Assembly: GCA_034044135.1 (NCBI GenBank)
Contig: CP139021.1
Location: 6,215,635-6,279,634 of the forward strand
Origin: Flammeovirgaceae bacterium SG7u.111
GTDB lineage: Bacteria > Bacteroidota > Bacteroidia > Cytophagales > Flammeovirgaceae
Reading direction: 5' to 3'
Length of the DNA: 64,000 nucleotides
Both the position numbers and the translations under genes were made by a program. Positions within the stretch are counted from its first letter, which is position 1. Each line of letters opens with the position of its first letter. The notes under the pieces were generated by a model. That model was not told the origin of the DNA and ran no database searches. It worked only from the letters and a program-made list of their open reading frames with translations. Shown here in pieces: positions 1 to 8,809 of this stretch.

Positions 1-1
1 T

Positions 2-49
2 AACGACGGAAATATCTTGAAATCTGCCCAAAAGGATGTGGTTGTTTAA
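2..49 (+). CDS. C-terminal end of a possible plus-strand gene cut by the window edge
   Basis: Frame 2 is open from the window edge to a TAA at 47-49 and reads as 15 ordinary residues ending in KDVVV. A terminator-like hairpin follows at 123-161. The fragment is far too short to identify, and chance openness over 16 codons cannot be excluded. Confidence 0.3.
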   Translation, partial: NDGNILKSAQKDVVV

Positions 50-122
50 AACTGGTTTTGTAAAAAGTGAAATCAAAAATACAGTTTCTTCTCTAAAACA
101 ATGAGGGTTTCGCTATTAAAAA

Positions 123-161
123 AAAGCATCCTACCCATAATTATTTTAGGCAGGATGCTTT
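123..161. terminator. Bidirectional hairpin terminator downstream of the YbaB-like gene
   Basis: AAAGCATCCT at 123-132 pairs with AGGATGCTTT at 152-161. On the minus strand the hairpin is followed by eight T residues, so it should end the transcript of the minus-strand gene stopping at 181. It may also stop transcription arriving from the left edge. Confidence 0.7.
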
Positions 162-180
162 ACTAAAAACTTGCTAACAA

Positions 181-507
181 TTAAAGGTTTCCGAAATCGA
201 AACCGGGGATATTTGGTATAAACCCTTGGGTTGATTTCTTCATTTCCTCTTTTGCTTTATCGTCCACATCGGTCATAGCTTTGTTCACCGCCGCTATAAT
301 CAAATCTTGGAGCATATCTTTGTCATCTTTAGTAAGAAGGGAATCGTCTAATTCCAGCTCAACCACTTGCTTCAGTCCATTCACCGTAGCTTTTACCATA
401 CCTGCACCAGACTCTGCAGTAGTAGTCACATTTACGAGGTTTGATTGGGCTTCTTTTAGTTTAGCTTGAACATCTTTCAGCTTCCCCATCATGTCCATCA
501 TATCCAT
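181..507 (-). CDS. YbaB/EbfC family nucleoid-associated protein
   Basis: This 108-residue protein has the size and layout of the YbaB/EbfC family: a Met-rich N-terminus, a Lys/Gln/Glu-rich helix (about 8-25), a central beta part around VKATVNGLKQVVELELDD, and a helical tail. Family members are homodimeric DNA-binding proteins of the nucleoid. The C-terminus ends in a Pro/Gly/Phe-rich stretch (FIPNIPGFDFGNL), as often seen in Bacteroidota homologues. The gene lies 62 bases after clpX on the same strand, so clpX read-through may express it. Whether to start at the first of the several N-terminal Met codons is uncertain. Confidence 0.88.
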   Translation of the reverse strand: MDMMDMMGKLKDVQAKLKEAQSNLVNVTTTAESGAGMVKATVNGLKQVVELELDDSLLTKDDKDMLQDLIIAAVNKAMTDVDDKAKEEMKKSTQGFIPNIPGFDFGNL

Positions 508-569
508 AGGTACTCTTTTTTAGTAGTTAAATAATGAATTTGAAGCTATGTTTCCAAACAGCTTCTAAG

Positions 570-1796
570 TTAGGCAACTTTTAAGTTCTTTGCCTGAGCA
601 GAACGCTCAAAGTTTTTGGCAGCAAACTCTCTGTCTATCACCAGCTCTTTTACCCTCACATTAGAAGGCATTTCAAACATAGGTTCTAGCATAATAGCTT
701 CACAAATAGACCTCAAACCCCTAGCACCCAAACTATATTCCATGGCTTTTTCAACCACATAGTCTAGCGCTCCGTCAGTAAAAGACAACTTAACATCCTC
801 CATCTCAAACAGCTTTTTATACTGTTTAGTGATCGAGTTTTTGGGCTCGGTAAGGATTCTTCTCAATGCATCTTTCTTGAGCGGGTCGAGGTGGGCAACA
901 ACAGGAAGCCTACCTATCAGTTCGGGAATCAACCCAAAAGCTTTCAAGTCTTGAGCGGTGATGTATTGAAGCAAGTCTTGCTTTTCAAGCTCTGCCAGCG
1001 CATTGGCATCTCCTGAAAAACCGATTGGCCTAGTGTTTAGCCTAGAAGAAATCCTATCTTGAATTCCGTCGAAAGCACCACCACATATAAACAATACATT
1101 CTCCGTATTGATCGCTATCATTTTCTGCTCAGGGTGCTTACGACCACCTTGAGGTGGAACGTTCACCACCGAACCTTCTAATAATTTCAATAACGCTTGC
1201 TGAACACCTTCGCCACTTACGTCGCGAGTAATGGAAGGATTGTCAGACTTACGTGCTATTTTGTCAATTTCGTCAATATAAACGATGCCCCTTTCGGCAG
1301 CTTCTTGGTCATAATCGGCTGCTTGGAGCAATCTGGTCAAAATAGTTTCCACATCTTCGCCCACATAGCCCGCCTCGGTAATCACCGTAGCATCGGCAAT
1401 ACAGAAAGGAACTTGAAGTTGCTTGGCAAGGGTTTTCGCCAACAAGGTTTTCCCCGTTCCTGTCTCTCCTACCAATATAATATTTGACTTTTCGATGTTC
1501 ACATTATCTTTCCCATCGTCCTGCATGAGTCGCTTGTAGTGGTTATAAACCGCCACCGAAAGCACTTTTTTCGCCTTTTCTTGCCCGATCACATATTCAT
1601 CCAGCCTTTTCTTCATGTCAACCGGCTTGATCAACTTGAAAACTGGGCTTCCTGCTTGCCTCGGCTTCCTTTCCTCGTTCAAAATTCGCCAAGTCTGCTC
1701 TATACATTTATTACATATATGAGCATTCAAACCTGACACCATCAGTTCTACCTGATCTTTCTTTGCCCCACAAAATGAACAAACAATATCTTTCAT
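570..1796 (-). CDS. clpX: ATP-dependent Clp protease ATP-binding subunit ClpX
   Basis: This is the AAA+ unfoldase that selects substrates, unfolds them and threads them into ClpP in the cytoplasm. The 408-residue protein has the family's normal length. The N-terminal C4 zinc finger is intact (C6, C9, C28, C31). Walker A GETGTGKT lies at 110-117, the GYVG pore loop and the Walker B motif VYIDEIDK follow, and the GGRKHP (RKH) loop is present. The sensor-2 motif GARGLR is near the C-terminus. clpP lies upstream on the same strand, but a strong terminator (1840-1875) separates them, so clpX probably has its own promoter in the 45 bases before its ATG. I found no clear -33/-7 pair there. Confidence 0.98.
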   Translation of the reverse strand: MKDIVCSFCGAKKDQVELMVSGLNAHICNKCIEQTWRILNEERKPRQAGSPVFKLIKPVDMKKRLDEYVIGQEKAKKVLSVAVYNHYKRLMQDDGKDNVNIEKSNIILVGETGTGKTLLAKTLAKQLQVPFCIADATVITEAGYVGEDVETILTRLLQAADYDQEAAERGIVYIDEIDKIARKSDNPSITRDVSGEGVQQALLKLLEGSVVNVPPQGGRKHPEQKMIAINTENVLFICGGAFDGIQDRISSRLNTRPIGFSGDANALAELEKQDLLQYITAQDLKAFGLIPELIGRLPVVAHLDPLKKDALRRILTEPKNSITKQYKKLFEMEDVKLSFTDGALDYVVEKAMEYSLGARGLRSICEAIMLEPMFEMPSNVRVKELVIDREFAAKNFERSAQAKNLKVA

Positions 1797-1839
1797 CTAA
1801 AAACTATTTAAGCACGTTGTGCTAATTAAAAAAAACAAT

Positions 1840-1875
1840 CCTTGGTTGGCGGGATTTACATCCCGCCAACCAAGG
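1840..1875 (-). terminator. Rho-independent terminator of clpP
   Basis: A perfect 16-bp stem: CCTTGGTTGGCGGGAT at 1840-1855 pairs with its complement at 1860-1875 across the loop TTAC. On the minus strand it is followed by ATTGTTTTTTTTAAT. It lies 47 bases past the clpP stop and before the clpX start, so the two genes are at least partly uncoupled. Confidence 0.85.
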
Positions 1876-1921
1876 AAACATCAACAACTAGGATTGATTG
1901 TATAATATATTATACTCAAAA

Positions 1922-2599
1922 TTAAGATACATGGTGTTCCAATACTTCATCAATAATTCCATATTCTTTAGCTTCGGCAGCAATCATCCAGTAATCACGA
2001 TCAGAATCATCATAGATTTTTTCGTAAGACTGACCTGTATGCTTCGCTATGATATCATACAGCTCTTTTTTGAGCTTCATGATCTCTCTAGCAGTGATCT
2101 CCACGTCGGAAGCTTGACCTCCAGCACCACCTAGCGGTTGGTGAATCATCACCCTTGAATGTGGCAAGGCAGACCTTTTTCCAGCCTGACCAGCAGTAAG
2201 CAACACAGCTCCCATAGAAGCAGCAAGCCCAGTACAGATTGTTGCTACATCAGGACGAACATATTGCATGGTATCGTAAATGCCCAAACCTGCATACACG
2301 CTGCCACCTGGGCTATTAATATACATTAAAATATCCTTTTTGGCATCAAGAGACTCCAAAAAAAGCAATTGAGCGATAATGATATTTGAGATATAATCAT
2401 CTACCCCAGTTCCCAGAAAGATGATCCTATCTGCAATCAACCTTGAAAAAACATCAATTTCGGCAAACCTTCTCTCTCTCTCTTCTATCACCGTTCTGGT
2501 CATGTTATCCACATTGCCCATATATTGATCTACTACCAAACCGTTCAGCCCCTGCCCTTTCACTGCGTAGTTTCTAAATTCGCTTCTTATATCTTTCAT
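1922..2599 (-). CDS. clpP: ATP-dependent Clp protease proteolytic subunit ClpP
   Basis: This is the serine peptidase of the Clp machine; it forms a double heptameric chamber fed by ClpX. The 225-residue sequence carries the catalytic triad: S128 in GLAASMGA, H153 in MIHQPLGG, and D202 in SDRDYWM. The INSPGG oxyanion/handle motif is at about 94-99. The N-terminal extension before the [13 protein letters not shown] core is somewhat long and may be processed. It is next to clpX on the same strand, the usual neighbourhood, but has its own terminator. The upstream 200 bases hold no gene. Confidence 0.98.
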   Translation of the reverse strand: MKDIRSEFRNYAVKGQGLNGLVVDQYMGNVDNMTRTVIEERERRFAEIDVFSRLIADRIIFLGTGVDDYISNIIIAQLLFLESLDAKKDILMYINSPGGSVYAGLGIYDTMQYVRPDVATICTGLAASMGAVLLTAGQAGKRSALPHSRVMIHQPLGGAGGQASDVEITAREIMKLKKELYDIIAKHTGQSYEKIYDDSDRDYWMIAAEAKEYGIIDEVLEHHVS

Positions 2600-2807
2600 A
2601 GATTTTATTTTTATAAGCCTGTTTATGTAATGCAGGTATATTTTTTTGGTTAAACTATTATTTTATGTTTACAAAATTGTTGCAATTTATCGCTTGTCTG
2701 CCAAAAAGTCAGCGATTAACTAATCAACCATGGAAAAAAGCAAATCATTTCCTCAAAAACAAATCTCGTTCAAAAAATAGGCACTTCGCTATTACTTACT
2801 TCAAAAC

Positions 2808-3452
2808 CTATTTAATAAGTTCCTGTTTGCTTACCCCATAGAAAAGTTTGTTCAGCTGAGCTACAGCAATGGAAGGATTTTCCGAAGAGCAAACTGCTGA
2901 AACCAATGCCACTCCATTTGCCCCCGTACCTGCTACATCTTCTATAGTCGTTTCATTCATTCCTCCTATTGGGAAAATGGGCTTGTTGGTATAGGCTACT
3001 ATTTTGCGAAGCTCTTCCAGCCCCCAAGGCTCTCGGCTTGTCTCAATAGAATCGGTAGGGAAAATTGGTCCCACGCTCAAATAATCAGCATCTGAGTTTT
3101 GGGCAAACTCCAAATTTTCCCAGCTCAAGTTCGATAGACCTATAATCGCATCTTTGCCCAAAATCTTTCTTGCATAAGCATATGGCATACTTTCAATGCC
3201 CAAGTGCACGCCATCTGCCCCTACGGCAAGGGCAACATCTACCCTATCGTAAATCAAAAATGGAATGCCCGATCCTTCCAAAACCACTTTTAGCTTTAAA
3301 GCTGCTTCTACCAAATCCTTGGTATCAAAAGTTGGTTCCCAAAGCTGAACAGCTGCCAAGCCGCCCCCTTCCAACGCTTCTGCCACTACTTTTTCTATTG
3401 GCTTGCCTAGGCAAAGCGCTTCGTTCACTACTAAATATATTCCTTTCATCAT
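2808..3452 (-). CDS. Thiamine phosphate synthase-like TIM-barrel protein (ThiE/TenI family)
   Basis: The 214-residue protein follows the ThiE/TenI pattern: a YLVV start strand, VGADGVHLG, the phosphate-binding GPIFPTDS, and PIGGMN near the end. ThiE joins hydroxymethylpyrimidine diphosphate and thiazole phosphate to give thiamine phosphate. Two active-site segments are unusual: the expected QLR-type motif reads QLWEP, and the usual INDR reads IYDR. The protein may therefore be a divergent ThiE, or a TenI-like member without synthase activity. It stands alone, with no thi genes nearby. A second Met directly follows the first, so the start is ambiguous by one codon. Confidence 0.72.
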   Translation of the reverse strand: MMKGIYLVVNEALCLGKPIEKVVAEALEGGGLAAVQLWEPTFDTKDLVEAALKLKVVLEGSGIPFLIYDRVDVALAVGADGVHLGIESMPYAYARKILGKDAIIGLSNLSWENLEFAQNSDADYLSVGPIFPTDSIETSREPWGLEELRKIVAYTNKPIFPIGGMNETTIEDVAGTGANGVALVSAVCSSENPSIAVAQLNKLFYGVSKQELIK

Positions 3453-3509
3453 GTGAAAAAATCGGATTTAACTCTTGAAGCTATTGGGAAAGAGTAAAAA
3501 AAGGATGCT

Positions 3510-4085
3510 TTAAAATACAAAACCAACTCGGTATTGCCACGGGCTCGAATAAAGTGAGTGGGTCTGGCTATAATTCACATTGTATAAAGCCGTAAGCATT
3601 ATCCGCCCTTTCTTTCCCACTGGCTGCATAAGCCCAGCTCCTAAAAACAAAGCATCGTACCACGTTTTTGTATCCGAATTATCGAACTTCACATAAAGTG
3701 ATTCATATTCTACATAGGGGAAAAACATATCAGCTATTACATATCTGGCAAAAGCCCTTGGTCCCACAATATTGTAGCCCGAATTATACCTATTGTCTTC
3801 ATAATACCGGTAGCTAAACCCCGCTCCAGCAGAAAACTCGGGAGTAATTCTGTAACCCACTAATGGCGATACATCTATGTAAGTGATAGTACCAAATGAC
3901 AGGCCTAAATTCCCTCCTATATAAATACGGTCTTTCAACGGTGGTTTATTAGATGTTCGCCTCACATCTTCTTCGGTTACGCCTTCTTTTGTTGAGTCTT
4001 GCTCAGATGGAAATGGAACTTGTGCCATTGCAACATTTCCAACCAATAGCCCAATTGCAAGTATAAAAATGAGTTTCAGTTTCAT
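3510..4085 (-). CDS. Secreted outer-membrane beta-barrel protein
   Basis: This 191-residue protein has a clear Sec signal peptide (about 1-21, ending VAMAQ), then a polar linker rich in Glu/Asp/Ser, then a region from about 53 with alternating aromatic and glycine residues (GGNLGLSFG, GYRITPEFSAGAG) typical of small eight-stranded barrels. It ends in a C-terminal aromatic strand (YRVGFVF), the usual outer-membrane signature. A porin-like or structural role is possible, but no specific function can be read. It lies between the ThiE-like gene and a divergent BamA-superfamily gene. Confidence 0.72.
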   Translation of the reverse strand: MKLKLIFILAIGLLVGNVAMAQVPFPSEQDSTKEGVTEEDVRRTSNKPPLKDRIYIGGNLGLSFGTITYIDVSPLVGYRITPEFSAGAGFSYRYYEDNRYNSGYNIVGPRAFARYVIADMFFPYVEYESLYVKFDNSDTKTWYDALFLGAGLMQPVGKKGRIMLTALYNVNYSQTHSLYSSPWQYRVGFVF

Positions 4086-4212
4086 GTTTTGAATATAATA
4101 TTAAGTGGTACGAGATTGGCAAAGTATGCTGTATTTCTTTAAAAAGGCAAACCCAATATCTTAATTTTGAATTTATAAATAGCAGAGCGGGTTTTGTTAC
4201 CCAATAATTGAG

Positions 4213-4244
4213 TTGGGGAAAAGCAAATACCTGACTTAAATTTA
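4213..4244 (+). promoter_or_regulatory. Candidate Bacteroidota promoter for the BamA-superfamily gene
   Basis: TTG at 4213-4215 and TAAATTTA at 4237-4244 are separated by 21 bases. They resemble the -33 TTTG / -7 TAnnTTTG promoter of Bacteroidota with one mismatch in each box. The predicted start site is about 20 bases before the GTG at 4273. Confidence 0.3.
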
Positions 4245-4272
4245 CACGGCTTCATGTGAAAAATCATACTCG

Positions 4273-6249
4273 GTGAGATTAACAAACGTACTCATATCTT
4301 TCATGTTGGGAATACTATGTCTGATGGCAGCCCCATCTTCCGTATTTTCCCAAGAAAAAATAGCCGGTCCTCACACCGCCGACACCCTCAAACTAAAAAC
4401 GGGGAGCATCTTAATTTTAGACAGCACCTCCCAAACCATAGAAAAAGACACAACTATTATCGTAGATGTTGGCTTGCGCTACGAGATAATAACCAAAAAC
4501 ATGCTTAGGTCCCAAGCATTTTACGATTCCCTCAAGAGCAAAGCCACAAAACACACTTTACTTTCCGAGCTCTATGAAACACTTTTTGTAGAAGCCGATA
4601 GCCAAAAGAGAGAAGAAAACCTTACGCAGTTCACACGGAGCGAAGAATATTTCGCTCAATTTTCTGGAAAAACCATTGGCAATATTGGGCTAAAACAGGT
4701 CGATATACTGGAAGGTTTGGTAACCGATACCACTCGGAGGGCAGTAACTTGGTTTGCCCAAACTGCCAATACCTTGCATATCTCCTCCCGCGAATTTGTG
4801 ATTTACAACAACTTACTTTTCAAAGCAGATGATATACTGACACCTTTCACCCTTTCTGACAACGAGCGGATACTTAGGCAACTCACCTTCATTCAAGACG
4901 CTAGAATTCTAGTTGCCCCCCATCAAGACGATCCCCAAGTAGTCGATATCATTGTAGTTACCCAAGATGTTTTTTCTATAGGAGCAAGGGCGAAGGTCAG
5001 CGGGATAGACAACTTTGGGGGGGAAATATACGATCGCAATTTTGGTGGGCTTGGCCATGAGTTCAGCATTTCAACGCAGTTCACCACCAACGAAAACCCT
5101 CCTGTTGGGTATGGAGTTAGGTACAGGCTGCAAAATTTAGGGGGCAGCTTCGTAGCCGCCGAAGCAAGTTATTCTAATAACTTTGAAGGGAAAATTACTC
5201 GCCTCAATTTCCAACGGGAGTTTCTGACTCCTCAAGTACGATATGCTGGGGGAGCTGATATTTCTTGGTACAATACCTTTAAAAACGAACGCTACCCCGA
5301 GCAACAAGACACCACTTTCCGAATCCCTTACTCGGGCAGCTACCAAGACCTTTGGATAGGGCGAGCTTTTCAGCTAAAAGGGAATAACCAAAGAGGAAAT
5401 ATCGTATTTTCGGGAAGATATTTCAACAAGCAATTTGACGAAAGACCAGAAGTAGCTCCTGACTCCAATTATTTTTACCATAACTCTTCTCTCTACATGG
5501 CAGCCGTGGGCTATTCATGGCAAAAGTACCTCACCTCTTCTATGATCACAGGATATGGACGAACAGAAGATTTGCCCCTCGGTTATTTCTTGCAAGGAAT
5601 ATATGGCTACCAACAAGGAGAATTTTCCAACCGCCCCTACCTCGGGTTAAAACTAACAGGGCTAAATCTTTGGGAAGGAGTTGGCTATTTTGGATATACC
5701 TTCCAAACAGATGCATTACTCCGCAACAACACCATAGAAGACAACAGCCTCCTGCTAGATGGAATCTATTTCAGCGAACTTCACCCCATTGACCGGTGGT
5801 ATATCCGTAATTTTGTGCGACTAACTTTTTTTACAGGAGGGAAAGCTTGGGAAGAACCTTGGACACCTGTTCGAGAATTTATCAGATGGCACTCTGGCGG
5901 CGATATAGTAGGCAACCAAGCGCTCAGCCTCAATTTAGAATCTGTGCTCTTCAGCCCTTGGTACTTTTATGGATTCAAAATCGCTCTTTTTGGATTTGCC
6001 GATGCAGCTTTTGTGGGGCAGGAAAAAAACTTTTTCTCTCATAATAATTTCTTCACTGGCGTAGGCATAGGCTGCCGAGTACTCAACGAAAGTTTGAGTT
6101 TTGGCACTATCCAATTTTCCATTGGCTTCTATCCACAAACCATTGAAGGACGTAGCCATTTCAGCTTCAATTTCGATTCTGGCCAACAAAGATTATTTGA
6201 TGATAGATTTAGCTTCAAGCCTACTATGGTAAAGAAAGGAGGGTATTAA
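4273..6249 (+). CDS. BamA/TamA-superfamily outer-membrane protein (POTRA-like region plus barrel)
   Basis: The start is GTG, which directly precedes a signal peptide (about 1-26, ending SVFSQ). The 658-residue protein has a periplasmic region to about 240; its section around SSREFVIYNNLLFKADD and the following DNERILRQL resemble a POTRA repeat, in which a next strand would read as DIIVVTQDVFSIG. From about 245 it becomes a Gly/aromatic-rich barrel with GIDNFGGEIYDRNFGGLGH, similar to Omp85 members. Such proteins insert or translocate outer-membrane proteins or act as outer-membrane channels. It is shorter than BamA, so it is a side-branch member of unknown client. Confidence 0.65.
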   Translation: MRLTNVLISFMLGILCLMAAPSSVFSQEKIAGPHTADTLKLKTGSILILDSTSQTIEKDTTIIVDVGLRYEIITKNMLRSQAFYDSLKSKATKHTLLSELYETLFVEADSQKREENLTQFTRSEEYFAQFSGKTIGNIGLKQVDILEGLVTDTTRRAVTWFAQTANTLHISSREFVIYNNLLFKADDILTPFTLSDNERILRQLTFIQDARILVAPHQDDPQVVDIIVVTQDVFSIGARAKVSGIDNFGGEIYDRNFGGLGHEFSISTQFTTNENPPVGYGVRYRLQNLGGSFVAAEASYSNNFEGKITRLNFQREFLTPQVRYAGGADISWYNTFKNERYPEQQDTTFRIPYSGSYQDLWIGRAFQLKGNNQRGNIVFSGRYFNKQFDERPEVAPDSNYFYHNSSLYMAAVGYSWQKYLTSSMITGYGRTEDLPLGYFLQGIYGYQQGEFSNRPYLGLKLTGLNLWEGVGYFGYTFQTDALLRNNTIEDNSLLLDGIYFSELHPIDRWYIRNFVRLTFFTGGKAWEEPWTPVREFIRWHSGGDIVGNQALSLNLESVLFSPWYFYGFKIALFGFADAAFVGQEKNFFSHNNFFTGVGIGCRVLNESLSFGTIQFSIGFYPQTIEGRSHFSFNFDSGQQRLFDDRFSFKPTMVKKGGY

Positions 6250-6267
6250 AGATTAGCAAAAAAAGAG

Positions 6268-6300
6268 TTTGGGTAAAAAGAAAATACCACGCTACTTTTG
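6268..6300 (+). promoter_or_regulatory. Bacteroidota-type promoter of the TPR lipoprotein gene
   Basis: TTTG at 6268-6271 and TACTTTTG at 6293-6300 match the -33/-7 consensus of the Bacteroidota primary sigma factor exactly, with a 21-base spacer. Transcription would start near 6307, giving a leader of about 36 bases before the ATG at 6343. Confidence 0.6.
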
Positions 6301-6342
6301 TAGCAGTCGAAAATAGCAGCAATACAAAAACTTTCAAAAGCC

Positions 6343-7059
6343 ATGAAAAACAACTTGATATATATTTTTGCCCTTTTATTGACACTCTCGGCTTGCGGGC
6401 CAACTCCTGAAGAACTGATAAGCGAGGGGAAAAACCGATTGAGAGATGGGAAATTTAGCGAAGCTGCTTCGTTGATAGCCGAGGCGGTAAAAGCCGATCC
6501 GCAAAACCACGATGCGTTCAATGCACTGGGCGTAGCCTATTACAACTTAGAGGAAAATGGAAAAGCAATGGAGGCATTCAACAGTGCGATTACCCTTTTC
6601 CAGCAAGACTACAAATACTATTTCAACAGGGGAAATGTAAACCGAAAACTCAACCAGCCCGAAAAAGCCATAGAAGATTATTCTAATGCCATAGCGCTCG
6701 ATGCTACACACTACGACATTTTCCTCAACCGAGGCTTGTCCTACATGACCGAAAACAAACTAGCCGAAGCACTAAACGATTTCCAAAAAGCCTCCCAACT
6801 CGACCGCTCCCAAGACAAAAATGTAAGCTACTATTTTGCCCTCACCCTCCTCCGCTTCGACCGCTTCGAGGAAGCCCAAAAAGCCCTGCTCACCAGCATA
6901 GCTATCGACCCGGACTTTGCCGAAGCTTACCACCAACTTGCCCTAGCAGAGTTGGGCATCCAAAAAGGAGCATCGCCCGAAGTATGCCGCTACCTCGCCA
7001 AAGCCATTGAGCTAGGCTACCAGCCCTCTCTTGAATATTCGAAAACCTATTGTGAGTAA
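6343..7059 (+). CDS. TPR-repeat lipoprotein
   Basis: The 238-residue protein begins with a lipoprotein signal (LLLTLSAC, lipidated C18). It continues as about five tetratricopeptide repeats from about residue 25 to 220, with typical units such as AFNALGVAYYNLEENGKAMEAF and the PEKAIEDYSNAIALD type. TPR superhelices bind partner proteins; here the domain would sit in the periplasm or at the outer membrane. A consensus promoter lies immediately upstream, so the gene is probably monocistronic. No partner can be named. Confidence 0.85.
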   Translation: MKNNLIYIFALLLTLSACGPTPEELISEGKNRLRDGKFSEAASLIAEAVKADPQNHDAFNALGVAYYNLEENGKAMEAFNSAITLFQQDYKYYFNRGNVNRKLNQPEKAIEDYSNAIALDATHYDIFLNRGLSYMTENKLAEALNDFQKASQLDRSQDKNVSYYFALTLLRFDRFEEAQKALLTSIAIDPDFAEAYHQLALAELGIQKGASPEVCRYLAKAIELGYQPSLEYSKTYCE

Positions 7060-7079
7060 AAAAGGGTTGCTGGTTTCTG

Positions 7080-7098
7080 ACGGTTCGCCGCTGCGATT
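7080..7098 (+). repeat. Dispersed GC-rich repeat element, copy 1
   Basis: ACGGTTCGCCGCTGCGATT at 7080-7098 recurs in reverse complement, with two differences, near 40418-40436. It lies in non-coding DNA beside the AGCCTCGTAGAGG-type repeats. A related but weaker sequence, ACGGTTCGACGCTTCGGGG, occurs near 55182-55200. Confidence 0.5.
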
Positions 7099-7140
7099 GC
7101 TGGTTAGCCCCATTCAACTCCTGTGGCCGAGCCCAACCCA

Positions 7141-7165
7141 CAGGATTATCTCTTAAGTAATCCTG
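7141..7165. terminator. Hairpin downstream of the TPR lipoprotein gene
   Basis: CAGGATTA at 7141-7148 pairs with TAATCCTG at 7158-7165. It lies about 80 bases after the TPR gene and has no T tract, so it could be a weak terminator or part of the repeat cluster that follows. Confidence 0.4.
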
Positions 7166-7173
7166 CTAAACCA

Positions 7174-7241
7174 AGCCTCGTAGAGGCGACCTATTTATAG
7201 CCTCAAAACTTCAAAAGAAAAAAGCTCCGTAGGAGCGACCT
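7174..7241 (+). repeat. Paired short palindromic repeat, copy 1
   Basis: AGCCTCGTAGAGGCGACCT at 7174-7192 and AGCTCCGTAGGAGCGACCT at 7223-7241 are two variants of one REP-like unit with an internal CCTCGTAGAGG or CTCCGTAGGAG palindrome. Their starts are 49 bases apart. The same pair with the same 49-base offset occurs at 40313-40380. Confidence 0.75.
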
Positions 7242-7321
7242 CCTCATCTTTGCGATCATAAAACAAGGCAGAAGATATGAAAAAAAGTCAACCCCTTGCT
7301 TAAAACATAAGGGATAGGTGT

Positions 7322-7687
7322 TTAAAGCTTTGTGAAATGGAATTTCATAAAAACAAATAACTCTTCAACGTCAAAGGTATGGCATTCAATTTCATCATTT
7401 TCAGTAAAAATAAATGCGCTGATTTTAAATCTTGAACCATCTTGGTTAGCATATATTTCACCTTTTTTGTTTGCATCTTTATATACCTCCAAGTTTAAAT
7501 AACCGTCTTCTTCAATACATTCAAGATATACATCTAACCTTTTAAAGTTTTTCTTTATGAAAACAGCTATTTCTTTTAAAAGTGAAAACTCTAAATATGG
7601 ATCTCCAAAATCTGTATGCCATTCTGGAACCTTCCATGAATTGATATTAGGTGAAGTCATAATTTTGAATTTCTTAGTATAACCCAA
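7322..7687 (-). CDS. Uncharacterised small protein, 121 residues
   Basis: I do not recognise this family. The protein is acidic, has no signal peptide or membrane segment, and alternates short beta-like stretches (YLECIEEDGYLNLEVYKD, RFKISAFIFTENDEIECHTF), suggesting a small soluble alpha/beta fold. An internal Met at residue 10 (start 7660) is an equally good start. CAAAACTA at 7715-7722 is, on the minus strand, a -7-type TAGTTTTG box about 28 bases before the first ATG. Codon use is more AT-rich than in lgt beside it, which may indicate acquisition. Confidence 0.6.
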   Translation of the reverse strand: MGYTKKFKIMTSPNINSWKVPEWHTDFGDPYLEFSLLKEIAVFIKKNFKRLDVYLECIEEDGYLNLEVYKDANKKGEIYANQDGSRFKISAFIFTENDEIECHTFDVEELFVFMKFHFTKL

Positions 7688-7772
7688 ATTCTCCCTCTAG
7701 TACAAACCTCCGCTCAAAACTAAAACCAAATCGCCAAATAATCGCTAGTTAAAAAAAACGTAATCCAAAAAT

Positions 7773-8582
7773 TCACCCCCTACTCTCCATCATCTTCTTG
7801 CGATAAAACCAGGCCACGACAGAAAGCATCACCAAAGCGATGAGCTGGGAGTGGGATAGCCAATCGCCGATCACGAAGCCGCGATGAACGTCGCCACGGA
7901 ACATTTCTATGATGGAGCGACCAATGGCATACAGTACTGCATAAAGAAGGAAAAGCTGCCCATCAAATTTTTTGCGGGGCTTGAGCCAAAGCAACAACAG
8001 CAAAATACTACCTATGAGCGTGACGCTGTAGAGCTGGGTAGGATGCAAATCGGTGTGTAAGGGCTTAGCCATGCTGGCGGCATCGTTAAATTGCACGGCG
8101 CATACGCCGCCTTCCCAAGGCAAACCGTAGCAACAGCCCGCCATAAAACAGCCCATCCGCCCAAACATATGGACAATACAGGCGGTGATCGCCATTACAT
8201 CGAGCACTCCCCAAACTGGCAGTTTGTTCAACTTCAAGTAAACTAGTAAAGAAGGAATGCAAAACAGCAAAGAGCCATAAAACACAAACCCTTGCCCTAG
8301 GTTTTCGAGCATGCGGGAAGGCTCGCTAAAATAATAGCCTGGGTCTTCCAAATAGAAGAAAAACCTTCCGCCCACAAATGAGGCCAAAAGCAGGATCAGC
8401 GCCATATCAGCCGACTTATGGAAGGGGTGCCCATATTCTTTTTTGAGCTTCGTACCTGCATACAAAAAGGCAAAAGTCGCCCCAAGGGCTATCAGAAAAC
8501 CATAGCTATAAATGGTGACGGTATCGGGGAAAATCCCTTTTAAAAAATCTGGTGTTTCAAATTCAAAGAAAACAGGATGCAT
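7773..8582 (-). CDS. lgt: Prolipoprotein diacylglyceryl transferase
   Basis: Lgt attaches a diacylglyceryl group from phosphatidylglycerol to the lipobox cysteine of prolipoproteins in the inner membrane, the first step of lipoprotein maturation. The 269-residue protein has about seven hydrophobic segments. It carries the family signature GRMGCFMAGCCYG (about 141-153), GGRFFFYLED near 75, and HPTQLYS near 180, with the YAIGRSIIEMFRGD arginine motif later. Length is normal. It stands alone on the minus strand. The many lipoproteins in this window (SusD, GH5, GH2, TPR and others) are its expected substrates. Confidence 0.96.
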   Translation of the reverse strand: MHPVFFEFETPDFLKGIFPDTVTIYSYGFLIALGATFAFLYAGTKLKKEYGHPFHKSADMALILLLASFVGGRFFFYLEDPGYYFSEPSRMLENLGQGFVFYGSLLFCIPSLLVYLKLNKLPVWGVLDVMAITACIVHMFGRMGCFMAGCCYGLPWEGGVCAVQFNDAASMAKPLHTDLHPTQLYSVTLIGSILLLLLWLKPRKKFDGQLFLLYAVLYAIGRSIIEMFRGDVHRGFVIGDWLSHSQLIALVMLSVVAWFYRKKMMESRG

Positions 8583-8809
8583 TTCGTTTCTCTAGGTCAA
8601 AATGAGTACAATTCTAAGGGCGAAAGGTAAGTAATTCCCTCTCTTTTGACAAGGTTATTTTAAGAGAGCGCATATGTGGTAAGCCTGCCGTTACTCACCT
8701 TTTTCACCAAAAGAATTATTTCAAAATCTCATTTTTTATCGTAAATTGTTGACAAGTATCTTCATCTGAACTTTCCTACTATCTTTCTAAAAAAAACCAA
8801 CAAAGCCGA

